Positions 15,481 through 25,545 of a DNA stretch of 64,000 nt are shown piece after piece. The stretch spans positions 49,519-113,518 of the forward strand of contig NZ_JAPFGA010000017.1 of assembly GCF_026241135.1 (NCBI RefSeq), written 5' to 3'. The notes below the pieces were generated by a model, which worked only from the letters and a program-made list of their open reading frames with translations, made no database searches and had not been told where the DNA came from. Position 1 is the first letter of the stretch; the number at the start of each line of letters is the position of its first letter. The translations under genes were made by a program, and so were the position numbers. This stretch comes from Galbibacter kalidii. Its GTDB lineage: Bacteria; Bacteroidota; Bacteroidia; Flavobacteriales; Flavobacteriaceae.

Positions 15481-17322
15481 ATGAAAAAATTTCTTTTACT
15501 CTTCCTGTTGATTTCCTTCAGTTGTATCACAGCACAATCTGAATATGATGTCAAGGAACATTACAACAAACAGGAAGTGATGATCACCATGCGTGATGGC
15601 GTAAAACTTCATACCACGATTTTTAGTCCGAAGGATACCTCTAAAGAGTACCCGATTTTGATGAAACGAACTCCCTACAGTTGCAGACCTTACGGAGAAG
15701 ACCAATTCAGTTCAAAGATCGGATCCAATGAAACCCTAATGAAGGAAGGGAATATTATTGTTTATCAGGATGTCCGTGGGCGTTGGAATAGTGAAGGGGT
15801 ATACGATAATATGCGTGCCTATATTCCCAATAAAAAGAGAAAAGAGATCGATGAAGCTTCTGATACCTATGATACCATAGATTGGTTGGTGAAAAATGTG
15901 GATAACAATAACGGAAACGTGGGGGTTTGGGGGATTTCCTATCCCGGATTTTATTCTACCTATGCTTTGCTAAGTGATCACCCGGCACTAAAAGCAGTGT
16001 CTCCCCAAGCCTGTATTGGCGATTTCTTTTTTGATGATTTTCATCATAACGGGGCTTATCTGCTGAGCTATTGGAGGGCTACTTCGGCCTTTGGCTATAT
16101 GAAAGACCAACCGACTAAAGAAAGCTGGTATTCTTTTCCTGAACTGGGAACACAAGACCAATATCAGTTCTTTTTGGATGCAGGGCCTTTGAGCAATCTC
16201 GATAAATATTACAAAAAAGACAATATCTTTTGGCAACAACTAAAGGATCATCCTAATTATGATGAATTTTGGAAGTCACGAGGAATCATTCAGCATTTAG
16301 AAGATATCAAACCTGCTACCATGATCGTGGGCGGTTGGTTTGATGCGGAAGACCTTTATGGCCCTTTGGAAACCTATAAAAACATCGAAAAAAGAAGTGA
16401 TAATTACAATACTATTGTGATGGGACCATGGAGTCATGGTGATTGGGCGCGTACCAAAGAACGCCAGGCAATAGGAAATGTATATTTTGGGGATAATATT
16501 TCTAAATTCTTTCAAGGGGAGATAGAAACCAAATTCTTTAATCACTTTTTAAAAGAAGGCGGTAAAGCAGAGGAATCAGGTCTGCCGGAAGCTTATGTAT
16601 ACGATACCGGAAAAAACGAATGGAATCAATACGAAACCTGGCCACCGGAGAATACTGAAGAAAAAAGCTACGGCTTGGGACAACACCAAAGTATGGGCGA
16701 AGTGATGACCATGCAGTTTTCGTATGAAGAATTCGTGAGCGACCCTAAAAAACCGGTGCCGTACAGCGAAGACATCAAAATGGTGTTTACCCCAAGAAAA
16801 TATATGACAGACGACCAGCGTTTTGCCGCCAGAAGACCGGACGTATTGGTGTTTGAAACCGATGTTTTGGAAGAGGATATGACCGTTGTAGGCGATATAC
16901 TAGCAAAACTACAGGTTTCTACCACGGGAACGGCAGCTGATTGGGTAGTTAAAGTCATTGATGTTTTCCCACCCGATGCCAAAGATTTTGAAGAAACACA
17001 AGATTACCTAAAAATGAGCAATTACCACATGATGGTACGCAGCGAGGTGATGCGCGGACGTTATAGGAACAGCTTTGAAAAACCGGAGCCTTTTGTTCCC
17101 GATGAAGTGACTCCTGTAAATATTAAATTACAGGATGTGTATCACACCTTCAAAAAAGGACATAAAATGCAGGTTCAGATACAAAGTACGTGGTTCCCGT
17201 TGATTGATATCAATCCGCAGACCTATGTGGATAACATTTTTAAAGCAGAAGAAAAAGACTTTCAAAAGCAAACACACCGGATTTATAATTCATCCAGAAT
17301 TGAGTTTAAGGTGTTGGAGTAA
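15481..17322 (+). CDS. Exported CocE/NonD (S15-like) hydrolase
   Basis: A 613-residue alpha/beta hydrolase with a signal peptide (FLLLFLLISFSCITAQ). The catalytic residues are Ser153 (GISYPGFYS), Asp288 (GGWFDAED) and His319 (GPWSHGDW). The C-terminal jelly-roll domain (about 400-613) is that of X-Pro dipeptidyl peptidases and cephalosporin or glutaryl acylases. It would cut an ester, amide or X-Pro peptide bond outside the cytoplasm; the substrate cannot be told. It stands as a single gene with its own promoter. Confidence 0.9.
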   Translation: MKKFLLLFLLISFSCITAQSEYDVKEHYNKQEVMITMRDGVKLHTTIFSPKDTSKEYPILMKRTPYSCRPYGEDQFSSKIGSNETLMKEGNIIVYQDVRGRWNSEGVYDNMRAYIPNKKRKEIDEASDTYDTIDWLVKNVDNNNGNVGVWGISYPGFYSTYALLSDHPALKAVSPQACIGDFFFDDFHHNGAYLLSYWRATSAFGYMKDQPTKESWYSFPELGTQDQYQFFLDAGPLSNLDKYYKKDNIFWQQLKDHPNYDEFWKSRGIIQHLEDIKPATMIVGGWFDAEDLYGPLETYKNIEKRSDNYNTIVMGPWSHGDWARTKERQAIGNVYFGDNISKFFQGEIETKFFNHFLKEGGKAEESGLPEAYVYDTGKNEWNQYETWPPENTEEKSYGLGQHQSMGEVMTMQFSYEEFVSDPKKPVPYSEDIKMVFTPRKYMTDDQRFAARRPDVLVFETDVLEEDMTVVGDILAKLQVSTTGTAADWVVKVIDVFPPDAKDFEETQDYLKMSNYHMMVRSEVMRGRYRNSFEKPEPFVPDEVTPVNIKLQDVYHTFKKGHKMQVQIQSTWFPLIDINPQTYVDNIFKAEEKDFQKQTHRIYNSSRIEFKVLE

Positions 17323-17380
17323 TAAAGATTAAAGGTAAATCATTCCCAGAAAGGAGAATGTTCCAAAAGTATTTATGTAA

Positions 17381-17452
17381 TGAGCCTGTCTGCCGTCAGG
17401 CAGGCTTGTCGAAGTGTATGTCGATATATTGAATAAGTCTTCGACAGGCTCA
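17381..17452. repeat. Inverted-repeat element with an inserted palindrome
   Basis: The right arm CTTCGACAGGCTCA (17439-17452) is the complement of TGAGCCTGTCGAAG, but in the left arm that 14-mer is split after TGAGCCTGTC by 20 extra bases. The extra bases complete a hairpin GCCTGTCTG/CAGGCAGGC at 17384-17405. The same arms occur uninterrupted at 19338-19400. It is a partial member of the GTCTAAAAAG family: the outer ends are not recognisable here. Confidence 0.75.
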
Positions 17453-17615
17453 GTGTAACAATCTATTCTGAAATGATTTTTTATAATGATAAATAATTGC
17501 AACTCAAATTACATTTATCAACATAATACACTCAATTTGTTATTAAAATATCAAGCCTGTTTTACAGAATATGTTATATTCGCAATTCTGAATCAACTAA
17601 AACTATAGTATTAAT

Positions 17616-19259
17616 ATGGCAATTCTTTCCTTTGTAGGATTTACACTCCTCGTTGCGATAATCTCATATATAGCAACACGAAAAACAAACGAACATACTT
17701 CAGACGGATATTTTTTAGGTGGAAGAAGTCTTACTGCGGGGGTCATAGCAGGTTCCCTTTTGTTGACCAACCTTTCTACTGAACAGATAGTCGGACTTAA
17801 CGGTTCGTCGTTTGCTAATGGTTTATCGGTAATGGCTTGGGAAACCCTGGCGGCCATCACCATGGTGGTAACGGCTGCTTTTTTGTTGCCTCGATACCTG
17901 AAAGGAGGGATTACCACAGTGCCACAATTCCTCGATGAGCGTTTTGATAAAACCACCAAAACAATTACTTCTGCCTTGTTTTTAACAGGATATGCAGTCG
18001 TACTTTTGCCTATCGTACTGTATTCCGGTTCGTTGGCGATCACTACCATGTTTGATATCCCGCAACTTTTAGGAGTTTCACACACCACTTCACTGTGGAT
18101 ATGTGTTTGGGGTATCGGTATCATTGGTTCTATCTACGCCATTTTTGGTGGATTGAAAGCCGTAGCGGTATCAGATACCGTAAATGCGGTAGGACTCCTT
18201 ATCGGAGGCTTATTGATTCCTATATTCGGATTGATGTATGTGGGTGATGGTAGCGTGACAGAGGGTTTGTCAACATTGATGGAATCCAATCCGGAGAAGT
18301 TTAATTCTCTTGGAGATAAGACTTCAGAAGTGCCTTTTTCCACCCTTTTTACGGGTATGATGCTTGTAAACCTGTTTTATTGGGGAACCAACCAAGCGAT
18401 TATCCAAAGGGCTTTGGGGGCCAAAAACCTAAAGGAAGGACAAAAAGGATTGCTCTTGGCTGCCTTTTTTAAAATTTTAGGGCCTGTTATTGTGGTACTT
18501 CCGGGGATTATAGCTTTTCATATTTTTGGAAATACCATAGAAAAAGATCAGGCTTATCCTAAATTGGTGGATTTAGTACTTCCAAGTGTGTGGATGGGCT
18601 TTTTTGCTGCAGTTTTGTTTGGAGCTATCCTGAGTTCGTTCAATAGTGCACTGAACAGCTCCGTGACCCTTTTCGGTCTGGATATTTACAAACAATATAT
18701 CAACAAGGACGCTTCTGAACTCACTGTAGTTAAGTATGGAAAACGTTTTGGAATTGTTCTGGCCGTTTGTGCGATGCTTATCGCACCTTTGATTGCCAAT
18801 GCAGGGGGGTTGTTTGCATACTTGCAGGAGGTTAACGGTATTTACAATATCCCGATCCTAACCATCATTGTGGTGGGTTACCTCACCAAGCGTGTACCCG
18901 CTATTGCAGCTAAAATCGGAATTATATCCGGAAGTTTACTGTATATTATCAGTCAGTTTATCGTTAAACCGATAATGGCCGATAGAGCTGTAGAAGCAGC
19001 AAAAGCTTCGGGAATTACCGATGCTGATAAACTCGCCGAAATTGCAACACTTTCCTATCCGCATTTTTTACATGTCATGGGGATACTGTTTGTAGTCAAT
19101 GTATTGATTATGTTGATTATAGGGAGGTTATTTCCAAGAGAATCAGACTTCGAACTTAAATACACAAAACAAGTTAACATTGAACCTTATAAATTCCTGG
19201 CTCCGGTAGGTCTGGCTATTTGTGCTATCGTTGTCTTTATTTATGTGTATTTTGCTTAA
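17616..19259 (+). CDS. Sodium:solute symporter, SSS (SLC5) family
   Basis: A 547-residue transporter with about 14 hydrophobic segments. The N-terminal pattern SDGYFLGGRSLTAGVIAGSL and LLTNLSTEQIVGLNG is that of the YidK-like sugar/solute branch of the sodium symporters. It takes up a solute with sodium; the substrate is not evident. Directly before it lies TATATTCG (17575-17582), a weak -7 match also present upstream of the A2 gene. It is not in an operon with a catabolic gene. Confidence 0.88.
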   Translation: MAILSFVGFTLLVAIISYIATRKTNEHTSDGYFLGGRSLTAGVIAGSLLLTNLSTEQIVGLNGSSFANGLSVMAWETLAAITMVVTAAFLLPRYLKGGITTVPQFLDERFDKTTKTITSALFLTGYAVVLLPIVLYSGSLAITTMFDIPQLLGVSHTTSLWICVWGIGIIGSIYAIFGGLKAVAVSDTVNAVGLLIGGLLIPIFGLMYVGDGSVTEGLSTLMESNPEKFNSLGDKTSEVPFSTLFTGMMLVNLFYWGTNQAIIQRALGAKNLKEGQKGLLLAAFFKILGPVIVVLPGIIAFHIFGNTIEKDQAYPKLVDLVLPSVWMGFFAAVLFGAILSSFNSALNSSVTLFGLDIYKQYINKDASELTVVKYGKRFGIVLAVCAMLIAPLIANAGGLFAYLQEVNGIYNIPILTIIVVGYLTKRVPAIAAKIGIISGSLLYIISQFIVKPIMADRAVEAAKASGITDADKLAEIATLSYPHFLHVMGILFVVNVLIMLIIGRLFPRESDFELKYTKQVNIEPYKFLAPVGLAICAIVVFIYVYFA

Positions 19260-19295
19260 ATACACAATAACAAACAAGATAAAAATCGATTTACT

Positions 19296-19435
19296 AGGGG
19301 TGTCTAAAAGCCCTTGGTGAATTTGATTTGTCAGTCTGAGCCTGTCGAAGACGTATGGGTTTCAATAAATTTTACTTCGACTGTGCTTCGATAGGCTCAG
19401 TATAACATATAGTTATATTTCTTTTAGACCTTTTT
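19296..19435. repeat. Inverted-repeat element, copy 3 (GTCTAAAAAG family)
   Basis: Outer ends GTCTAAAAG and CTTTTAGAC; inner arms TGAGCCTGTCGAAG (left) and CTTCGATAGGCTCA (right), with one wobble difference. It lies in the spacer after the symporter and before the comM remnant. Confidence 0.8.
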
Positions 19436-19511
19436 TATATCGCAATACGTAGTTTAATTTCTTCATATCCATACTATTTTTGCTATATTTAGCCTGTAAA
19501 TAAGAGAATAC

Positions 19512-21047
19512 ATGTTAAAAAAAGTTTTCGGGAGTGCTATTTTCGGGATAGAAGCCACTACCATTACCGTTGAAGTCAATATAGATAAAGGAGTAGGATA
19601 TCACTTGGTCGGATTGCCCGACAATGCCATTAAGGAAAGTAATTTTCGGATTGCTTCGGCCTTACAGAACAACGGGTACAAGATTCCCGGAAAAAAGATC
19701 ACGATCAACATGGCACCCGCCGATATGCGAAAAGAAGGTTCTGCCTACGACCTGACCTTGGCAATAGGGATTTTGACTGCTTCGGGGCAGATAAAAGATG
19801 AAGGTTTGGAGGATTACCTGATCATGGGGGAACTCTCGTTGGACGGAACACTACAACCTATCAAAGGAACTTTACCGATAGCGATCAACGCCAAAGAAGA
19901 AGGGTTTAAAGGTTTTATCTTGCCTTATGAAAATGCCAAGGAAGCTGCCATTGTTGAAGGCATCGAAGTGTATGGGGTGAAGAATATTAAGGAAGTGATT
20001 GATTTTTTTGACGGAAAAGCGCCCTTGGAACGCATGGAGGTCGATATCCAAAAGGAATTCTATAAAACCCTCAATTTCCCCGAATTTGATTTCGCCGATG
20101 TAAAAGGACAGGAAAGCATAAAACGGAGTATGGAGATCGCTGCCGCTGGCGGACATAACATTATCCTTATCGGACCTCCCGGAGCGGGAAAAACCATGTT
20201 GGCGAAGCGTTTACCCTCCATTTTGCCACCCATGACGATGAACGAAGCCTTGGAAACGACAAAGATTCATTCCGTTGCAGGAAGGGTTACGAGCAACGGA
20301 ATCATGAACTAACGACCGTTCCGAAGTCCGCATCATACCATTTCTGATGTCGCTCTTGTGGGTGGCGGAGCCTATCCGCAACCGGGAGAAATATCCATGT
20401 CACACAATGGCGTATTGTTTTTGGACGAATTACCGGAATTTAAACGCAGTGTTTTAGAAGTAATGAGACAGCCCCTGGAAGACAGGGAAGTGACTATTTC
20501 CAGAGCAAGGTTTACAGTAACCTATCCATCCAGTTTTATGCTGGTAGCTAGTATGAATCCGAGTCCGGGTGGTTATTTCAATGACCCTGACGCTCCGGTG
20601 ACTTCCTCTCCGGCAGAGATGCAACGCTATCTGAGTAAAGTTTCAGGGCCTTTATTGGACAGGATCGATATTCATATTGAAGTGACCCCTGTTCCTTTTG
20701 AAAAGCTATCGGATGAAAGGAAAGGGGAGAGTAGCGTGGTCATCCGTGAGCGGGTGAGCAAAGCCCGTGAAATCCAAACACAGCGTTTTGAAGGCTTGCC
20801 GAATATCCATTACAACGCACAGATGAACACCAAACAAATACGGGAATATTGTAAACTCGACGAGGCTTCTAAATCATTGCTCAAAAATGCGATGGAGCGT
20901 TTACAGCTTTCCGCTAGGGCTTATGACCGTATCCTGAAAGTAGCCCGCACCATAGCCGATCTGGAAAACGAAACCGATATCACAGGCACACATATCAGTG
21001 AAGCGATCCAATACCGAAGTCTGGATAGGGATGGCTGGTTGGGGTAA
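19512..21047 (+). pseudogene. comM: ComM/YifB family Mg-chelatase-like ATPase, cut by an in-frame TAA
   Basis: The frame from 19512 to 21047 is continuous (511 codons plus stop, the normal size) except for TAA at 20310-20312, codon 267. The N-terminal lon-like domain (1-180), Walker A (GPPGAGKT, from residue 221) and, after the stop, [19 protein letters not shown], Walker B (VLFLDEL, from 301) and the C-terminal domain are all well preserved in the same frame. The lost residue is normally Gln or His before RPFR, so CAA to TAA is the simplest change. ComM is a branch-migration helicase used in natural transformation. A sequencing error is the main alternative to a recent nonsense mutation. Confidence 0.9.
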
Positions 21048-21127
21048 ATTTTTTAATTATTATTTAGTTGATCGCTAAACTTATGGTATCTTTATTCTGC
21101 GAATTTTCATACTAATGGAGATTAAAT

Positions 21128-21883
21128 ATGCATATTTTGTTAGGGGCAAAGAAAACACAACAGATTGATATCAATTGCGATTTAGGGGAAGGCACCTCCA
21201 ATGAAAGTGAGCTGATGCCGTATATTCAATCGTGTAACATTGCTTGTGGAGGTCATGCCGGTGATGAAAGCACGATGAAGGAAGTAGTCAAACTGGCTGT
21301 AAAACATCAGGTGAAAATAGGAGCGCATCCTTCATATCCCGATCGGGAAAACTTCGGAAGGAAATCCATATCCATTTCAGCAGAAAAATTAATAAGCAGT
21401 ATTCAAGAGCAAATACAACTTATGGATGGGGTGTTAGGCGGATTTTCAGCTAAGCTTCATCACATTAAACCCCACGGTGCTTTGTACAACGACATAGCAA
21501 AAGACGAAAAAAGGGCTGCTGTTTTCCTTCAAGCGATCAGAAATTATAAAGAAAAAGTGGCGCTTTATGTACCGTACAATTCCGTTATTGCCAAAAAGGC
21601 AAAAGGAGAAGGCTTTTCCATTATTTATGAAGCTTTTGCTGATCGAAGCTACAATCCTGACCTTTCTTTGGTTGCCCGAAGTAAACCTAATGCTGTTTTA
21701 ACCGATGTGGATGCCATCCTGAAACAGGTTTTGAGTGTGGCAAAAGAAGGTCGCGTTACTGCGGTTGATGGAAGCACTGTTCCTATAAAAGCGGATACAT
21801 TTTGTGTGCATTCCGATACAGAAAATGCAACGGATATCGTTAAATACCTTTACAATCAACTTCATATCACGACTCTTGGATAA
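21128..21883 (+). CDS. pxpA: 5-oxoprolinase subunit A (LamB/YcsF family)
   Basis: A 251-residue LamB/YcsF protein: IDINCDLGEGTSNESELMPY, CNIACGGHAGDE, GAHPSYPDRENFGR and HHIKPHGALYND are the family blocks with the predicted metal and substrate residues. With PxpB and PxpC it forms the ATP-dependent prokaryotic 5-oxoprolinase that opens pyroglutamate to glutamate in the cytoplasm. It is the first gene of a tight three-gene unit, overlapping pxpB by 8 bases. Confidence 0.95.
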   Translation: MHILLGAKKTQQIDINCDLGEGTSNESELMPYIQSCNIACGGHAGDESTMKEVVKLAVKHQVKIGAHPSYPDRENFGRKSISISAEKLISSIQEQIQLMDGVLGGFSAKLHHIKPHGALYNDIAKDEKRAAVFLQAIRNYKEKVALYVPYNSVIAKKAKGEGFSIIYEAFADRSYNPDLSLVARSKPNAVLTDVDAILKQVLSVAKEGRVTAVDGSTVPIKADTFCVHSDTENATDIVKYLYNQLHITTLG

Positions 21884-22610
21884 ATTTAAACTGGAATATC
21901 GTCCCTATGGAGATAAGGCTTTGTTGATCGAATGGCCAAGAACGGTGAACGAGGAAGTGCTGAACGACATCCTTAAATTCAAAAATCTAATTGGGAAGCA
22001 CCTAAAAGGTTTTGAACTGATTCCATCCTACAATTCACTGGCGTTGATTGCCCGAAAACCCATTGACCATAAAAAATTAAAGGCTGAACTGAAAACCCTG
22101 TACAAGGACAATCGTGTGGTGAACCTTGTGCAACGGAAGTTGTGGCATATCCCAGTCTGTTATGACAATTCGTTTGGGATTGATATGGAGGCTTTTTCAT
22201 TGGCAAAGAAAATGAGTGTCGAACGGATTATCGAGTTGCATACAGAACCACTTTACACCATTTATTGCATTGGTTTTTTACCCGGATTTATGTATTTGGG
22301 CGGACTGAACGAAGCCTTGTACCAACCACGACGTACTGAACCACGCCTGAAGATTCCACAGGGATCAGTGGGTATCGGAGGAAAGCAAACAGGGGTTTAT
22401 CCGCAAGAATCCCCCGGAGGATGGAATATTATCGGAAATTCTCCTGTAAAAGTGTTCAATCCCGAGAACGAAGACCCTTGCGGGGTGAGTGTAGGCGATA
22501 AAATAAAGTTTTATCCCATAGACAAGGCAACACACGAACTCATCACCATTCAGGTGGATGCTAAGATATTTCATCTTGAAACATACGAATTGGATGATAC
22601 AAGTAAATAA
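21876..22610 (+). CDS. pxpB: 5-oxoprolinase subunit B (KipI-like)
   Basis: A 244-residue KipI-family protein. IIELHTEPLYTIYCIGFLPG, FMYLGGL and IPQGSVGIGGKQTGVYPQ are typical. The start is taken as the TTG at 21876 (LDKFKLEYRPYGDKALLIEW) because homologues begin just before the YGDKALLIE block; the frame runs further upstream through pxpA but that part does not match. It overlaps pxpA by 8 and pxpC by 17 bases. In Bacillus the homologue KipI inhibits the sporulation kinase, but here the PxpABC context fixes the role. Confidence 0.93.
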   Translation: MDKFKLEYRPYGDKALLIEWPRTVNEEVLNDILKFKNLIGKHLKGFELIPSYNSLALIARKPIDHKKLKAELKTLYKDNRVVNLVQRKLWHIPVCYDNSFGIDMEAFSLAKKMSVERIIELHTEPLYTIYCIGFLPGFMYLGGLNEALYQPRRTEPRLKIPQGSVGIGGKQTGVYPQESPGGWNIIGNSPVKVFNPENEDPCGVSVGDKIKFYPIDKATHELITIQVDAKIFHLETYELDDTSK

Positions 22611-23442
22611 ACCCGGTTTATATTCTACCATACAAGATGCCGGCAGATTTGGATACAGGGACAAAGGTGTTCCCATTAGCGGTGCTATGGATCAATTTTC
22701 AGCGGCCTATGCCAATGCACTGTTGAGGAATGAAAAAAGTGCAGCAGTCATGGAAATTACCATGATGGGACCGGAGCTTGTTTTTGATGGGCCTGTACGG
22801 ATTGCTATCAGTGGTGCTGACATGTCACCACAGATCAATGGGAAAGCGATTCAGAATAACGAAGTGTATGAACTTAAAAAAGAGGATGTACTGAGTTTTG
22901 GTAAGCTGAAAGGTAGAATTCGTGCTTATTTGGCGGTGGAAGGCGGATTCAACACAGAGCAGGTCATGGGCAGCAGGTCTTGGTATGTGCCTATAACGGA
23001 ACACTCACATCTCACTACCGGATATTCCTTGGAGATTGGTAAAAAACCTAGAGCTAATCGTAAAACTAAAACAAAAAATTTGCCTTCGGAATTTAATTTT
23101 GATCAAAAAGAACTGGAAGTTTATAAGGCTCCGGAATTCAATCTACTTACAGGAAAACAAAAACAGCAAGTGCTCAATGGAATTTTTAATGTAGCCAAGG
23201 AGAATAACCGCATGGCCTATCAGTTAAAACAACAAATTTTGCCACATAAATATTCCATATTGACCTCTGCAACCCTACCGGGAACAGTACAATTCACACC
23301 CTCGGGTAAGCTCATTATTTTGATGAAAGATGCCCAAACCACAGGAGGTTACCCACGGATCTTACAACTGACAGATAAAGCGATTGCGTTACTGGCACAA
23401 AAACGAACCGGGGAGGAGGTAAGGTTTTCTTTAATAACGTAA
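22594..23442 (+). CDS. pxpC: 5-oxoprolinase subunit C (biotin-dependent carboxyltransferase-like)
   Basis: A 282-residue KipA/PxpC protein starting MIQVNKPGLYSTIQDAGRFG, then GVPISGAMDQFSAAYAN, EGGFNTEQVMGSRSWYVP and LPGTVQFTPSGKLIILMKDA. The ATG at 22594 gives the standard start. PxpB and PxpC are thought to activate the substrate with ATP. No dedicated transporter gene, common elsewhere, follows; instead there is a structured non-coding stretch. Confidence 0.94.
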   Translation: MIQVNKPGLYSTIQDAGRFGYRDKGVPISGAMDQFSAAYANALLRNEKSAAVMEITMMGPELVFDGPVRIAISGADMSPQINGKAIQNNEVYELKKEDVLSFGKLKGRIRAYLAVEGGFNTEQVMGSRSWYVPITEHSHLTTGYSLEIGKKPRANRKTKTKNLPSEFNFDQKELEVYKAPEFNLLTGKQKQQVLNGIFNVAKENNRMAYQLKQQILPHKYSILTSATLPGTVQFTPSGKLIILMKDAQTTGGYPRILQLTDKAIALLAQKRTGEEVRFSLIT

Positions 23443-23800
23443 GGTTGGATATAGTAAAGGAATCGACCTATGATAAATCTCTTGAAAATCAAGGCAGCAG
23501 TAGGGATTGGGATGAAAAATTGTTTGAGCTTGCGAGTTTTTTTTCATCCGTGGCTGGGGATGCCGTAGCATTTTCTTAGGGATTTACCACCAGTCTTGAT
23601 TTTTTGGTTCGTTTTTGTTTCAAGACAAAAATGAACAGAGCATAAATCAGGGGTTTAATTTATGAAATAATAAAAATGTTTAAATCAAATCACCCTCTAA
23701 TAACAAATGCGAAGAAATGTATTTTATACCCCGCTAGGAGCGCAATATTTATAAAAAGGTGATGTTTAATAAAGCCCGGCTGGCTAAATATTAATCGAAT
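23443..23800. repeat. Gene-free stretch with two mutually exclusive hairpins
   Basis: I see no gene here. GTCTTGA (23593-23599) can pair with TCAAGAC (23620-23626), and GTTCGTTTTTGT (23607-23618) with ACAAAAATGAAC (23625-23636); the second set overlaps the first, so both cannot form together. The stretch lies between pxpC and a converging gene. It resembles intergenic elements I recall from other Bacteroidota. A terminator or bidirectional end-of-transcript structure is the simplest reading. Confidence 0.5.
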
Positions 23801-24376
23801 TTATTTCATCGATATATTTTCCTGATGCACCTCTTCAGAAAGAATCAATAAAATATCATCGGTGCTGATGTATTTGGAAACCAATTTGGCTTGCTTTTTA
23901 AAATTGTCATGATTTAAAAGCAATCGCCATAATGCATGAATAAAATCAGAAAAATTGGTGCCTTTATGATATTGAATCATGTTGCTGTCATAGGCTTGTG
24001 AAACCAATTCTTTTATGATGTTCCTCGATTTATTGATCTTACACTCAATGGGTTTCATGGCGTTGTTAACGGTTTGTGTTATGGTTGGAATAAGAGCCAA
24101 GGCGGTCTCCAATTGATATTTTTTTTGCGGGATACGTTGATCCAATGCTGTGCGGGAAGCCAACAATTTCACGCGATAACCGGCAATGTCGGTAAATTCG
24201 GAAATCTGGTTTCTCCTAAAAATATCTTCTATGTCTTTTAAAAAATTATACAATTCATCGGATGCACTAATGTCTTCGTTTTCGATAAGTAGTTTTATCT
24301 TTCCTACTGAATCACTGGTCTTGGAGTTTATCCGATTGTAAACATCTAAATAGGAAATCATATCTATGTTTTTCAT
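23801..24376 (-). CDS. Hypothetical helical protein
   Basis: A 191-residue, probably all-helical cytoplasmic protein (IDMISYLDVYNRINS, YNFLKDIEDIFRR, DFIHALWRLLLN). I do not recognise a family. It has no signal peptide, membrane segment or clear catalytic motif. The ATG at 24376 is preferred over the preceding TTG. It stands alone, converging on pxpABC. Confidence 0.6.
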   Translation of the reverse strand: MKNIDMISYLDVYNRINSKTSDSVGKIKLLIENEDISASDELYNFLKDIEDIFRRNQISEFTDIAGYRVKLLASRTALDQRIPQKKYQLETALALIPTITQTVNNAMKPIECKINKSRNIIKELVSQAYDSNMIQYHKGTNFSDFIHALWRLLLNHDNFKKQAKLVSKYISTDDILLILSEEVHQENISMK

Positions 24377-24451
24377 CAAGCTTTTTGTTTATAGCTAAAA
24401 TGAAGTAAATAAATTGAATATAAAAGGGGAAAAATCCCCAGAATTATGTTG

Positions 24452-24505
24452 AAGTCCGAAGTCTGAAGTCAGGAGTTTCTATCTTCCGACTTCCGTCTTC
24501 GGACT
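24452..24505. terminator. CTTC-type inverted repeat, possible terminator
   Basis: AGTCCGAAG (24453-24461) and CTTCGGACT (24497-24505) pair across a run of GAAGTC and CTTCCG pieces just after the stop of the esterase gene. Slightly further on, at 24426-24439, GGGG and CCCC flank an A-rich loop, and a similar AGGGGAAAATCCCCT occurs at 26676-26690. Confidence 0.45.
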
Positions 24506-24519
24506 CCCGACTTCCTTTC

Positions 24520-25545
24520 CTATTCAAAAACCAAATTTTCCGAGAAGAAAGGCAACACCTTAGTCCTGATACGTTCGGCTATACGGTTGAGGTGGTCTCC
24601 TTCATAACTTTCGTATTGGTGGGGTATTTGGTAAGCCTCCAGCAATTCGTGAAGCTTTTTGGTAGATTGACTGATGCCTTCATCCTGCAATCCGGCATCC
24701 ATGCCAATCCCTTTGAGTTTTTTTAGGTTGAGGATGTACTGGTCAACAATATTCAGTATGCGGTTGGCCGCTATTTTATTGGCAATATCATCTCGTATTT
24801 CACCATCTGCAAAAGGCAAGTCCAAGTAAAGCGGTGGATTCTTAGGATTGGGGGCAAATGCAGCCGAAGTAGCCAGGGCGGCTATTTCAAAAAAAGAAGC
24901 TTCATCCAACTTGTCCAGGGTATTGAAGGATGCTATCTTATCCATCAATTCTTCGTTAGCAATCACCCCGCCATCCATACAGCACGGACTCAACATATAA
25001 ATAGACGAAAACACATCCGGATATTTCATGCCAAGGCGAATGGTTCCGTAGCCACCCATAGAATGTCCCGACAATCCGCGGCTTTCTATATTGGGCAGTG
25101 TACGGTAATTATTATCTATATAAGCTACTAATTCTTTGGTGACAAAGGTTTCCCAATCGCCTATGGTAGCTGAGCTGGCATACATACTTCCCCTAAATTT
25201 GTTATAGGCATTAGGCATTACCACTATGATCTCTTTGGAAAGCCCTTCGGAAATGGCTTGTTCTATTACCTGCTGCAAGTTGATCCAATGGTCTTCCCAC
25301 CCAAACCATTGGGAATCGGTATCAGTAAAACCGTGGAGCATATAAAGCACCGGATAATGGCGGTTTGGGTTGGATTGATATGAAGGTGGCATATAGACCG
25401 TTACATCCCTGTCAGCTTCATCACCAATAAGGTTGCCTTCCAGGGCTGTACTATGTACTTTAATGCGTTCTTTGGTTCCTTTTTGGGCTTGGGTAAATCC
25501 TGTTCCCAACAAAATTATGGTAATAAGAAGTAAAACTTTTTGCAT
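24520..25545 (-). CDS. Exported alpha/beta-hydrolase esterase (esterase D/feruloyl-type)
   Basis: 341 residues from the ATG at 25545, which gives a signal peptide ([20 protein letters not shown]); an earlier start at 25587 would spoil it. The fold is that of the esterase D/CE1 group: [22 protein letters not shown] (oxyanion region), the nucleophile in SGHSMGGYG, and a late His in EGDHLNRI. It would hydrolyse carboxyl esters, perhaps acetyl or feruloyl groups on polysaccharides, outside the inner membrane. The substrate is inference. Confidence 0.88.
   Translation of the reverse strand: MQKVLLLITIILLGTGFTQAQKGTKERIKVHSTALEGNLIGDEADRDVTVYMPPSYQSNPNRHYPVLYMLHGFTDTDSQWFGWEDHWINLQQVIEQAISEGLSKEIIVVMPNAYNKFRGSMYASSATIGDWETFVTKELVAYIDNNYRTLPNIESRGLSGHSMGGYGTIRLGMKYPDVFSSIYMLSPCCMDGGVIANEELMDKIASFNTLDKLDEASFFEIAALATSAAFAPNPKNPPLYLDLPFADGEIRDDIANKIAANRILNIVDQYILNLKKLKGIGMDAGLQDEGISQSTKKLHELLEAYQIPHQYESYEGDHLNRIAERIRTKVLPFFSENLVFE

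Noticed and set aside
20313..20357. Frameshift in comM
   Set aside because: The codons after the stop continue the family sequence in the same frame, so it is a point nonsense change, not a shift.
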